Source: Oxalobacteraceae bacterium UBA6704 (GTDB lineage Bacteria; Pseudomonadota; Gammaproteobacteria; Burkholderiales; Burkholderiaceae_D). Taken from it: DNA of 64,000 nt. This document shows positions 16,384 through 23,807 of the stretch, piece by piece (the first letter of the stretch is position 1; every line of letters begins with the position of its first letter). The stretch lies in NCBI GenBank assembly GCA_002454505.1, contig DKJA01000053.1, positions 69,764 through 133,763 on the forward strand, read 5' to 3'. The position numbers and the translations under genes are program-made. The notes under the pieces were generated by a model that was not told the origin of the DNA, did not search any database, and saw only the letters and a list, made by a program, of their open reading frames with translations.

Positions 16384-17304
16384 ATGAATATGGAATTGAG
16401 ACACTTGCGTTACTTCGTGGCGGTGGCCGAGGAGCGCAATTTCACGCGGGCCGCCGAGCGGCTGCACATCGCCCAGCCGCCGCTGAGCCGGCAGATCCAG
16501 CAGCTGGAAGAAGAGCTGGGCGTGACGCTGATCGAAAAGGGGCCGCGGCCGCTGCGGCTGACGGAGGCCGGCGACTTCCTGCTGGCCCACGCCAGGCCGT
16601 TGCTGGACCAGGTGCGCGACCTGAAGGCGATGACGCAGCGCGTCGGCAAGCTGGAACGCACGGTGTCGGTGGGCTTCGTTGCCTCGACGCTGTACGGCCA
16701 GCTGCCGGACATCATCCGCCGCTACCGCGAGGGCAATCCGGAGGTGGAAGTGACGCTGCACGAAATGACCACCATCGAGCAGATCAAGGCGCTCAAGGAG
16801 GGCACCATCGACGTCGGCTTCGGCCGGCTGAAAAGCGAGGATTCCAGCATCCGCCGCATCCTGCTGCGCGAAGAGCGGATGGCGGTGGCGCTGTTCCCCG
16901 GCCACCGGCTGGCCGATGCCACCGGCGGCCTGCGCCTGCTCGACCTGGTCAACGAACCACTGCTGGTGTATCCGAAAGCGCCCCGGCCGAGCTTTGCCGA
17001 CCAGGTGCTCGCCGTGTTTGCCGAAGCGAATCTGGCGCCGGACCACGTGACCGAAGTGCGCGAGCTGCAGATCGCCATGGGCCTGGTGGCGGCCGGGCAG
17101 GGCATCGCGATCGTGCCGGAAAGCGTGCAGGGCATGCACAACCGTAACCTGATCTACCGCCCGCTCGACGACAAGCATGCGTTCTCGCCGATTTTATTCA
17201 GCGTGCGCTACATGGACCGCGCGCCCGAACTGGAAAACATGCTGGCTGCCGTGTATGCCGTCTATGACGAGCTGGGCGTGGCGCATGTGAAGGAGCAGCT
17301 GTAG
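16384..17304 (+). CDS. LysR-family transcriptional regulator (CatR/BenM-like)
   Basis: 306 aa. N-terminal LysR helix-turn-helix ELRHLRYFVAVAEERNFTRA with HIAQPPLSRQIQQLEEELG, then a periplasmic-binding-like effector domain (about 92-300). The sequence around ERTVSVGFVAS and QGIAIVPESVQGMHNRN resembles the BenM/CatM aromatic-acid-responsive group. It converges with the TonB receptor (11-bp gap) and there is no divergent target gene beside it, which is unusual for LysR; the target is unknown. Confidence 0.9.
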   Translation: MNMELRHLRYFVAVAEERNFTRAAERLHIAQPPLSRQIQQLEEELGVTLIEKGPRPLRLTEAGDFLLAHARPLLDQVRDLKAMTQRVGKLERTVSVGFVASTLYGQLPDIIRRYREGNPEVEVTLHEMTTIEQIKALKEGTIDVGFGRLKSEDSSIRRILLREERMAVALFPGHRLADATGGLRLLDLVNEPLLVYPKAPRPSFADQVLAVFAEANLAPDHVTEVRELQIAMGLVAAGQGIAIVPESVQGMHNRNLIYRPLDDKHAFSPILFSVRYMDRAPELENMLAAVYAVYDELGVAHVKEQL

Positions 17305-17315
17305 GTCCCGCGCCG

Positions 17316-19433
17316 TTACAGATCCACCTTCATCGTCAGCTTGACGAGGCGCGGCAAACCTGCCGACAGCCGCGTGCCGGCAGCGGCCCAGTAGTATTTG
17401 TTGGCGACGTTTTCCACGTTGGCCTGCCACGTGGTGCGCTTGCCCATCACTGTGGTGACGTAGCGGCTGCCCAGGCTGAACAGCGTGTTCCCGCCCAGGA
17501 AAGCCTGGTTCAGATCGTTGACGGGCCGCGCGCCGGTGAAGTAGGCGCCGCCGTTGACGGACAGGCCGGGCACGGCGGCAAAGTCGTATGACAGGAAGGT
17601 GCTGGCAGTGCGCCTGGCGGCATTCTCCGGCAGCTTGCCGTCATAAGCCGCGCCGATGTTGCGGAATTCCGGATCGATCCACTGTGCGGAACTCTGCCAC
17701 GACAGCTGCTGCGTCAGCCTGCCCTGGGCCGACAGTTCCAGGCCGCGGTAATTTTGTTCGCCGTCGGCAGTGAACACGTTCGCAGCATTGGTGTAGTAGC
17801 CGGGGCGATCAATGTCGAAGACGGCCGCCTGCACCAGCGTGCCGCCCGGCACGCGCCAGCGCATGCCCAGTTCCTTCTGCCGGCTGACGCCGGGCGCCAG
17901 CCGTTCGTTCTGGTTCGCGCTGCCGGTCGGTGCCGCTTCGCCTTCTTCCAGCCCCTGCGCCGCCGACGCGTAGAACGACATGTTCTCGTCCACCTTGTAG
18001 ATCAGCGCCGTCATCGGCGTGGTCTTGCTGACGTCGTAGTGGCTGCTGCCCTGGTCGCTCGTGTACTTCACGCTGCGCACGCCGGCCACGGCCTGCCAGT
18101 GCGGCGAGAACGTCAGCCGGTCGAGCGCATAGATGCCTTCGTCGCGGCTGTCCAGCGCGGCGGTGGTCGGCGTCGTCGGGAACGCGCCGATGGTCACGTT
18201 CGCGACGGGGACCGGGTCGTACAGGTTCTGCGCGGGGATCGTGTAGTTGGCCTGGTAGATCGGGTCCTGGCCCTTGTCGGTGCGGGTGATGCCGAACGTG
18301 ACCTCGTGGCGCACAGGCCCTGTCGCCAGCTTGCCGAACAGTTCGGCGCGCACCATCGTCGAATCGACCACGTGGTGCTGCATGTTGCCGGTAATGCGGC
18401 CGGCACCGGTGGCGACGGTGGCCGCGCTGTTGAAGCGGAAGATCGGCAGCGTGCGGTCGCGCGCCATCTCCGAATGGCCGCCTTCGAGCGTCAACGCCCA
18501 GTCGTCGTTCAGCGCGTAATCGGCACGCAATTGCACGTTTCTTGTTTCGGCGTCGAACTTCGCCCAGTCGGGCCCCACCAGCTTGTGCGGATCGATCGCA
18601 CGCGGCAGCGTGATCGTGCCGCCGACCACCGGCGGCAGCATCACGGCCGCCTGCTCGGTGACGCGGCGCTTGTCGTATTCCAGATCCGTCTTCAGGCGCA
18701 GGCGGGCGCTCACACGCCAGTCCAGCGCGGCCGATGCGAACGCGCGGTTGCCGTTGCCCACGTGGTCCAGGTGCGAACCCAGCGTGCCGCCGGCGGCGTT
18801 GACGCGAACGCCCACCTGGTTGTCCGCGCCGAAGCGGCGCGCGATATCGGCCGAGGCCACCGCCGTGCCGTTCTGGTCGACGACGAGGCCCAGCGACGTG
18901 ACGGGCGTGGCGCCGGCCCGCTTGGTGACGAAGTTGACGACACCAGCCGGCGACGTGAAACCGTAGTACAGCGCCGTGGCGCCTTTCAGCACCTCGACGC
19001 GCTCCTTGTTCTCCATCGGCACCTGCGAGAAATTCATCACCGGCAGCGAACCGTTCAGGCGGTAATTCGTGCGGTTCTCGACGGCGATGCCGCGCACCAC
19101 CAATTGATCCCACGTGTCGCCGCCGTTCTGCTGGCGCGTCACGCCGGCCGTGTTGCGTACCGCGTCGTACAGGCCGCCGGCAGCCTGCAGTTCCAGCACT
19201 TCGCGGGTGATCACGTTGACGGTCGACGGCACGTCCATGATGTCCGACCCGCGGAACGATCCCGCCTCGACGGTGTTGGGCGTGAAGCCGTCGGCGCGTG
19301 CGGCCGTCACCTTGACGGCCTGCATGACCTTGTCGTCCGCTTCCTGCGCCGTGGCGAGGGCGGGGATGGCAAGCATGACGGCGATGGTCAACGGGCGGAG
19401 CGTGGCGGGAACGCGGCGGATGGAGGGCGGCAT
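17316..19433 (-). CDS. TonB-dependent siderophore receptor
   Basis: 705 aa outer-membrane receptor. Signal peptide (PLTIAVMLAIPALATAQ) is followed by a TonB-box-like segment and a plug with DVPSTVNVITREVLELQAAG, GVTRQQNGGD and LVVRGIAVENRTNYRLNG, the pattern of FhuA/FpvA-type ferric-siderophore receptors. The barrel ends in KLTMKVDL, with a terminal hydrophobic residue for BAM recognition. ATG 19433 is chosen as it places the signal peptide at the N-terminus. A Fur-box-like dyad lies 50-65 bp upstream, so iron repression is likely. No PepSY or siderophore synthesis genes adjoin it. Confidence 0.9.
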   Translation of the reverse strand: MPPSIRRVPATLRPLTIAVMLAIPALATAQEADDKVMQAVKVTAARADGFTPNTVEAGSFRGSDIMDVPSTVNVITREVLELQAAGGLYDAVRNTAGVTRQQNGGDTWDQLVVRGIAVENRTNYRLNGSLPVMNFSQVPMENKERVEVLKGATALYYGFTSPAGVVNFVTKRAGATPVTSLGLVVDQNGTAVASADIARRFGADNQVGVRVNAAGGTLGSHLDHVGNGNRAFASAALDWRVSARLRLKTDLEYDKRRVTEQAAVMLPPVVGGTITLPRAIDPHKLVGPDWAKFDAETRNVQLRADYALNDDWALTLEGGHSEMARDRTLPIFRFNSAATVATGAGRITGNMQHHVVDSTMVRAELFGKLATGPVRHEVTFGITRTDKGQDPIYQANYTIPAQNLYDPVPVANVTIGAFPTTPTTAALDSRDEGIYALDRLTFSPHWQAVAGVRSVKYTSDQGSSHYDVSKTTPMTALIYKVDENMSFYASAAQGLEEGEAAPTGSANQNERLAPGVSRQKELGMRWRVPGGTLVQAAVFDIDRPGYYTNAANVFTADGEQNYRGLELSAQGRLTQQLSWQSSAQWIDPEFRNIGAAYDGKLPENAARRTASTFLSYDFAAVPGLSVNGGAYFTGARPVNDLNQAFLGGNTLFSLGSRYVTTVMGKRTTWQANVENVANKYYWAAAGTRLSAGLPRLVKLTMKVDL

Positions 19434-19483
19434 GAAAGGCTTTTCGGTTGAATGAACGGGCAATATTGCAGGATGATAGCCTT

Positions 19484-19498
19484 TAATGAGAATCATTC
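19484..19498. promoter_or_regulatory. Fur-box-like dyad
   Basis: TAATGAGAATCATTC contains AATGA and TCATT as inverted arms around GAA, the classic GAGAATCATT half of a Fur box. It is about 50 bp upstream of the siderophore receptor start. Confidence 0.65.
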
Positions 19499-19606
19499 GC
19501 AACTACGGCTATCACTTAACGCGTTCTTCACAGAAACATCACCGGCGATTAACCGGGCTCCCGTTACGCTCTCTGCCGATACTGTCACGCTTCCACGCCG
19601 ATTTCC

Positions 19607-20326
19607 ATGCCCCTTGAACTTCCCGCATCCTTCCGACGCTTCCTGCTGCTCGCACTGGCCCTGTCCGCATTATCGATCCTCTGGCTGGGCAACTACACCG
19701 ATATCGATGTCCGGCTCGCCGACCTGTTTTACGACCGCACCGCCCACGCGTTTCCCTGGCGCGATGCGTGGCTGACCGAACGTTTTTCCCACGGCATCGT
19801 GAAGCAGCTGCTGATCGTGCTGGCCGCCGTGCCGGTCTGCCTGGTGCTGGGCGAGATGCTGCTGCGCCGGCGCTTTCTCGGCGCGTGGTGGCGGCCCCGC
19901 CTGCGCTTCGTGGCGCTGTGCGCGGCGGCGATCCCCACGGTGACGTCGCTGCTGAAGCAGGCCAGCACGTCGCACTGCCCGTGGGACCTGGAACGCTATG
20001 GCGGCAGCCAGGCTTACCTGCGCCTGCTCGATCACGTGCCCCGGCTGGCCGAGGCGGGCAAGTGCCTGCCGGCCGGTCACGCATCGAGTGCGTTGTGGCT
20101 GGTCGCCATCGGCGTGTTCTGGCTGCCGCACCGCCCCCGCGCCGCCTTGGCCGCGTCGGCGGCCGGGCTGGCGTCCGGCCTGGCGCTGGGCTGGCTGCAG
20201 CAGATGCGCGGCGCCCACTTCCTCACGCACACACTGTGGTCGGCATGGATCGCCGTCATGCTGGCGCTCGTGCTGCTTGAGGCGACGCAACCGCGGCGAC
20301 GCGCGTTGGCCCTGCAGTCCACTTAA
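19607..20326 (+). CDS. PAP2-superfamily membrane phosphatase (lipid-phosphatase type)
   Basis: 239 aa with about five to six transmembrane helices. The PAP2 signature is present: Lys-X5-6 region LKQASTSHCPW, the PSGH-like LPAGHASSALW with catalytic His, and MRGAHFLTHTLWS holding the third-motif His residues. Arg-Pro of motif 1 is replaced by CPW, as in the LpxE/PgpB-like bacterial lipid phosphatases of this subgroup. It probably removes phosphate from lipid A or undecaprenyl/phosphatidylglycerol phosphate at the periplasmic face. Divergent from the siderophore receptor. Confidence 0.85.
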   Translation: MPLELPASFRRFLLLALALSALSILWLGNYTDIDVRLADLFYDRTAHAFPWRDAWLTERFSHGIVKQLLIVLAAVPVCLVLGEMLLRRRFLGAWWRPRLRFVALCAAAIPTVTSLLKQASTSHCPWDLERYGGSQAYLRLLDHVPRLAEAGKCLPAGHASSALWLVAIGVFWLPHRPRAALAASAAGLASGLALGWLQQMRGAHFLTHTLWSAWIAVMLALVLLEATQPRRRALALQST

Positions 20327-20338
20327 CATCCTTTTAAC
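20322..20338 (+). promoter_or_regulatory. PmrA/QseB-like 11-bp direct repeat
   Basis: CTTAAC-N5-TTTAAC overlaps the PAP2 stop codon and lies about 80 bp upstream of the 41-aa gene. The 11-bp period of TTAA cores is the layout of OmpR-family boxes bound by PmrA/BasR/QseB. CGCCGGC (20349-20355) and GCCGGCG (20364-20370) follow as a 7-bp hairpin. Confidence 0.4.
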
Positions 20339-20418
20339 CACCACTTCACGCCGGCTTTACCTTGCCGGCGTCAAGATGGCGATCGCCCTCGGCAGTTCAC
20401 CATCACAGGAAACACGCA

Positions 20419-20544
20419 ATGAAATTCTTCGCCCTCGGCGCCTTCACCGCCGGCATGCTGGCCCTGTGCGGCCAGCGCCGTGCCGCCTTCTGGGCCGCCG
20501 CCCTTGGCTTTGCCGCCATGCTGCTGGCCGTCGCCGCCGATTAG
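20419..20544 (+). CDS. Small membrane peptide (41 aa)
   Basis: 41 aa, MKFFALGAFTAGMLALCGQR followed by RAAFWAAALGFAAMLLAVAAD. Two short hydrophobic segments flank a basic GQRRAAF turn, so it is probably a hairpin in the inner membrane. AGGA lies nine bases before the ATG, and the PmrA/QseB-like repeat lies about 80 bp upstream. The 3' end overlaps the convergent monooxygenase gene by 4 bp. Function unknown; small peptides of this kind often modulate sensor kinases or transporters, but that is only analogy. Confidence 0.6.
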   Translation: MKFFALGAFTAGMLALCGQRRAAFWAAALGFAAMLLAVAAD

Positions 20545-21998
20545 TCGGCGTCCCGATAAGCGGGGAACACCGCCGGCGTCCACTCGTCGCCATCCAGCTC
20601 CGGCACATCGTGCCGCACCATAGCCGCGTAATAATGCGCCGCTTCCTCGGCCAGCAGCTTGCCGGCCAATCCCCGCGCCAGGTACTGCGCGCCGTCGCTG
20701 ATCTGCGGGATGTCGCCCGAACTAAGCCCCTGCGACTGCGTGGCGGCGTAGTTGAAGCAGTGGATGCGCTCCAGGCCCGGGCAGTCGCCCGCCACGCGCT
20801 GCTGGAATTCGTAATGTGGCCCGAGGTCGGGCGACTCGGCCAGCTCCTGGTCTTCCTCGCCTGGCGGCGGCGTAAAGCGATCACGCCACAAGCGCACGTG
20901 CGGCGCGATGCGCGCGAATTCGGGTCGCGCTGCCCAGTCGTTGCGGTAGCCGGTCCCGAACAGCACGAAGTCCGTGGCCAGCGGGCCCAACGCGGTATCA
21001 AGCCGCAGCGAACCGTCGCGGCGCGGTACCGCCGACTGCACCGGCGCACCGAAATGAAAATGCGCATTGGCATGGCGCGACACGCGCCGCGTGCTGCCCT
21101 GCGGCGGCGGCAGCTGCTGCACATTCAAAAAGTGGCGGAAGCGCCATTTCCATTCGTCGGGCAGCGTGCGGAAGCCATGCACGAGGCCCGGATTGAAGGC
21201 CGCGCGGCCTTTCGCAGTGAGCGGGAACGTGGCGCGCCGGATCAGCAGGTCGACACGGGCCGCCCCCACTTCCAGCGCGGTGGCGGCAGCATCCATCGCC
21301 GACGCGCTGCCACCGATCACCGCCACGCGCAGGCCACGTAACCGTTCGGCAGGCCAGTGCTCGCCCGAGTGCGCCCGCTGCGCTGCCGGCACATCGTTCG
21401 CCCAAGCCGGCAGCCACGGCGCACCGAGGCCATCGCGGCCCGTGGCCAGCACCACGTGACGGGCCAGCACCGTGGTACGCGCACCATCGTTCACGTCGTG
21501 GGCAAACGCCAGCTGCACGAGGCCATCGCCGCGCGGCTGCAGATCGACGAGCCGCTGCCCATTGCGCACATCCAGCTTCAGCACCTGCCGGTACCAGCGC
21601 AGATACCCGGCCCACTGCAGGCGGGGGATCTTGTCCAGCTCCCGCCACCGTTGCGCGCCGAACTGCGCCTCGAACCAGGCGCGGAACGTCAATGCGGGCA
21701 GGCCCAGCGCCGGACCGCTCAGCTCCTTCACCGACCGCAGTGTCTCCATCCGCGCCGTGGTAGCCCACGGACCTTCGAAGCCTTCCGGTGCCCGGTCGAA
21801 CACGCGTGCGCCGATGCCAAGCTGGGTCAGCGCGGCAGCCACCGTCAAACCGGCCATGCCGCCGCCGACGATGACGGTGTCGAGCACGGGCTGGCCGTCC
21901 ACCGTTCGGGCAGGCACCCAGCGCGGCGCGGGCAGCTGCAGGATTTCGAGGTCGGCGTGCAGCCGCGCCTCAAGTGCGGTCAATGACGGCGCGTCCAT
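20541..21998 (-). CDS. FAD/NAD(P)-binding flavoprotein monooxygenase-like
   Basis: 485 aa. Dinucleotide-binding motifs are TVIVGGGMAGLTVAAAL near residue 45 (FAD) and VAVIGGSASAMDAAATALE near 225 (NADPH), with ATGRDGLGAPWLP and LFGTGYRNDW as the later FAD/NADPH-linked motifs. This is the layout of class B flavin monooxygenases (FMO/BVMO relatives). It is the last gene of the eight-gene operon and starts in the stop codon of the sulfurtransferase (1-nt overlap), so it is very probably the oxidative step of the same pathway. Substrate unknown. Confidence 0.82.
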   Translation of the reverse strand: MDAPSLTALEARLHADLEILQLPAPRWVPARTVDGQPVLDTVIVGGGMAGLTVAAALTQLGIGARVFDRAPEGFEGPWATTARMETLRSVKELSGPALGLPALTFRAWFEAQFGAQRWRELDKIPRLQWAGYLRWYRQVLKLDVRNGQRLVDLQPRGDGLVQLAFAHDVNDGARTTVLARHVVLATGRDGLGAPWLPAWANDVPAAQRAHSGEHWPAERLRGLRVAVIGGSASAMDAAATALEVGAARVDLLIRRATFPLTAKGRAAFNPGLVHGFRTLPDEWKWRFRHFLNVQQLPPPQGSTRRVSRHANAHFHFGAPVQSAVPRRDGSLRLDTALGPLATDFVLFGTGYRNDWAARPEFARIAPHVRLWRDRFTPPPGEEDQELAESPDLGPHYEFQQRVAGDCPGLERIHCFNYAATQSQGLSSGDIPQISDGAQYLARGLAGKLLAEEAAHYYAAMVRHDVPELDGDEWTPAVFPAYRDAD

Positions 21999-22846
21999 CA
22001 ACCGCTCGCCATCGGCCGCAGCGGGTCGTGCGACCACTCGCTCCACGAGCCCGGATACAGGATGCCGGTCGGCAGGCCGGCCACGGCCATCGCCAGCAGG
22101 TTGTGGCATGCCGTCACGCCGGAGCCGCACTGGTGCACGCTGGCGGCGGGATCCGCGCCGGCCAGCAGCGTGCCGAATTGGGCGGCCAGCGCGGCCGGCT
22201 CGGCAAACGTGCCGTCCGCATTCAGGTTGTGCTGGAAGAAGCGGTTGCGTGCGCCGGGAATATGGCCGGCGGCGGCGTCGAGCGGTTCCACGTCGCCCCG
22301 GTAGCGCTCCGGTGCGCGCGCATCGACCAGCGTCACGCCGGCCAACTGCGCCTGCAACTCGGGCGCCTCTACTGTTGCCACCAGTGGCGGCCTTTCAGGA
22401 TACAGCGCGTGTGCGCCCGGCGATACCACGCCGCTGTCCACGCCACCGCCAGCCCGCTGCCATGCGGCCAGGCCGCCATCGAGCACGCGCACCTGGTCAT
22501 GGCCAAGCCAGCGCAGCAGCCACCACAGCCGGGCGGCGAACATGCTGTTCTGGCGGTCGTACACCACGACATCCGTCAGCGGCCCGATACCCAGCGCACC
22601 AATAACGGCAGCAAATGCGGCGCGCTGCGGCAGCGGATGCCGGCCGCGGAACGTGCCCTCGGCGTCATGCTTCGCGCCAGACAGCTCGTCTTCGAGATGC
22701 AGATAAAACGCGCCGGGGATGTGCGCCGCTTCGTAGGCGCGGCGGCCGGCCTGCACATCGGCCAGGTCGAAGCTGGCATCGATGATCACGGTGCCGGTTG
22801 CCAGGCGCAAGTCGACGGCATCGATCAGAGGAGAATTCGTCGCCAT
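21998..22846 (-). CDS. Sulfurtransferase (double rhodanese, mercaptopyruvate type)
   Basis: 282 aa with two rhodanese domains. The N-terminal one is inactive; the C-terminal one has the active-site loop HQCGSGVTACHN, whose CGSGVT matches 3-mercaptopyruvate sulfurtransferase (SseA) rather than thiosulfate rhodanese (CRxGR). Catalytic Cys is about residue 238. HIPGAFYLHLEDELSG and HIPGARNRFFQ are the paired CH2A motifs. Lies 4 bp after the amidohydrolase gene and overlaps the monooxygenase. It implies that sulfane sulfur is handled by this operon. Confidence 0.88.
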   Translation of the reverse strand: MATNSPLIDAVDLRLATGTVIIDASFDLADVQAGRRAYEAAHIPGAFYLHLEDELSGAKHDAEGTFRGRHPLPQRAAFAAVIGALGIGPLTDVVVYDRQNSMFAARLWWLLRWLGHDQVRVLDGGLAAWQRAGGGVDSGVVSPGAHALYPERPPLVATVEAPELQAQLAGVTLVDARAPERYRGDVEPLDAAAGHIPGARNRFFQHNLNADGTFAEPAALAAQFGTLLAGADPAASVHQCGSGVTACHNLLAMAVAGLPTGILYPGSWSEWSHDPLRPMASG

Positions 22847-22850
22847 CGGA

Positions 22851-23783
22851 TCAGCGCGCCAGTTGCGGCAGCAGGCGTTCAGCATTGCCGCGCAGGATAT
22901 CGTGGACCGTGTCGTCGCCCAGCCCGAGCGAGGCCAGGCCGTTCAGCGTCACCTGCGGATTGCCGACCGGGCTGTCGGTGCCGAACACGATGTTCGACTT
23001 CGGCACGAAGCCCAGCAGCGCTCCCAGGTTTTCCGGCGTCGCCGACGTGGTGCAGTCGAAGTAAACCCGCGCCAGGGCAGGCCGCACGCCCTCGGGCAGG
23101 TTCTCGCGCGCCGACTCCGTGTATATCTGCGCGCGGTCGATGCGGGCCAGCGCGGAAGGCAGCACGCCCCCGGCATGGCTGAAGATGAACTTGATGTCGG
23201 GGAAGCGCGTGAACGCACCGTTGTACAGCATGCTGGTAATCGCCCGCGTGGTGTCGAACAGGTATTCCATCGCCGACGGCGGCACGCCCTTCATGATCCA
23301 CCGGTAGTAATACGGCGGCTGCGGGTGCACGAACACCACGGCCTTGCGGCGGTTCAGTTCTTCCAGCACGGGGAAGAACACCGGGTCGCCCAGCCATTGT
23401 TCGCCATAGCAGGTGAACAGGCCGATGCCTTCGGCGCCCAGTTCGTCCAGCGCGCGGGCGATCTCGGCCAGCGCCGCATCGATGTCCGGCAGCGGCAGCG
23501 TGGCGAACAGGCCGAAGCGGCCTTTGTACTGCTGCTTCAGGTCGGAGCCATAGTCGTTGACCGAAAGGGCCAGCGCGATGGCGCGGTCGCGGTCGCCGAA
23601 CCACACGCCGGGCGAGCGCAGCGACAGCAGTGCGGTACCCGTGCCGTTGGCATCCATCCAGTCGATCGAGCGCTGCGGCGTCCAGTCGAACAGGCTGGGC
23701 ACGTAGGCCAGTTCGTCGCGGATCTCCGGCGTGTCCATGTAGGCGGGCGGGAAGAAGTGGTGGTGGAAGTCGATATGGGCCAT
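22851..23783 (-). CDS. Amidohydrolase-superfamily decarboxylase/hydrolase (ACMSD-like)
   Basis: 310 aa TIM-barrel metal enzyme. Metal ligands: DFHHHFFPP at the N-terminus (HxH on strand 1), FVHPQPP, IFSHAGG and the catalytic Asp in VFGTDSP. The ADxHxH-type N-terminus and LFATLPLPDIDAALAEI fit the ACMSD / gamma-resorcylate decarboxylase / 6-methylsalicylate decarboxylase group, which acts on aromatic acids, rather than amidases. 24 bp after the TonB receptor gene. The substrate is unknown. Confidence 0.85.
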   Translation of the reverse strand: MAHIDFHHHFFPPAYMDTPEIRDELAYVPSLFDWTPQRSIDWMDANGTGTALLSLRSPGVWFGDRDRAIALALSVNDYGSDLKQQYKGRFGLFATLPLPDIDAALAEIARALDELGAEGIGLFTCYGEQWLGDPVFFPVLEELNRRKAVVFVHPQPPYYYRWIMKGVPPSAMEYLFDTTRAITSMLYNGAFTRFPDIKFIFSHAGGVLPSALARIDRAQIYTESARENLPEGVRPALARVYFDCTTSATPENLGALLGFVPKSNIVFGTDSPVGNPQVTLNGLASLGLGDDTVHDILRGNAERLLPQLAR

Positions 23784-23807
23784 GGGGTTCTCCGAAAATG
23801 GATGGGA

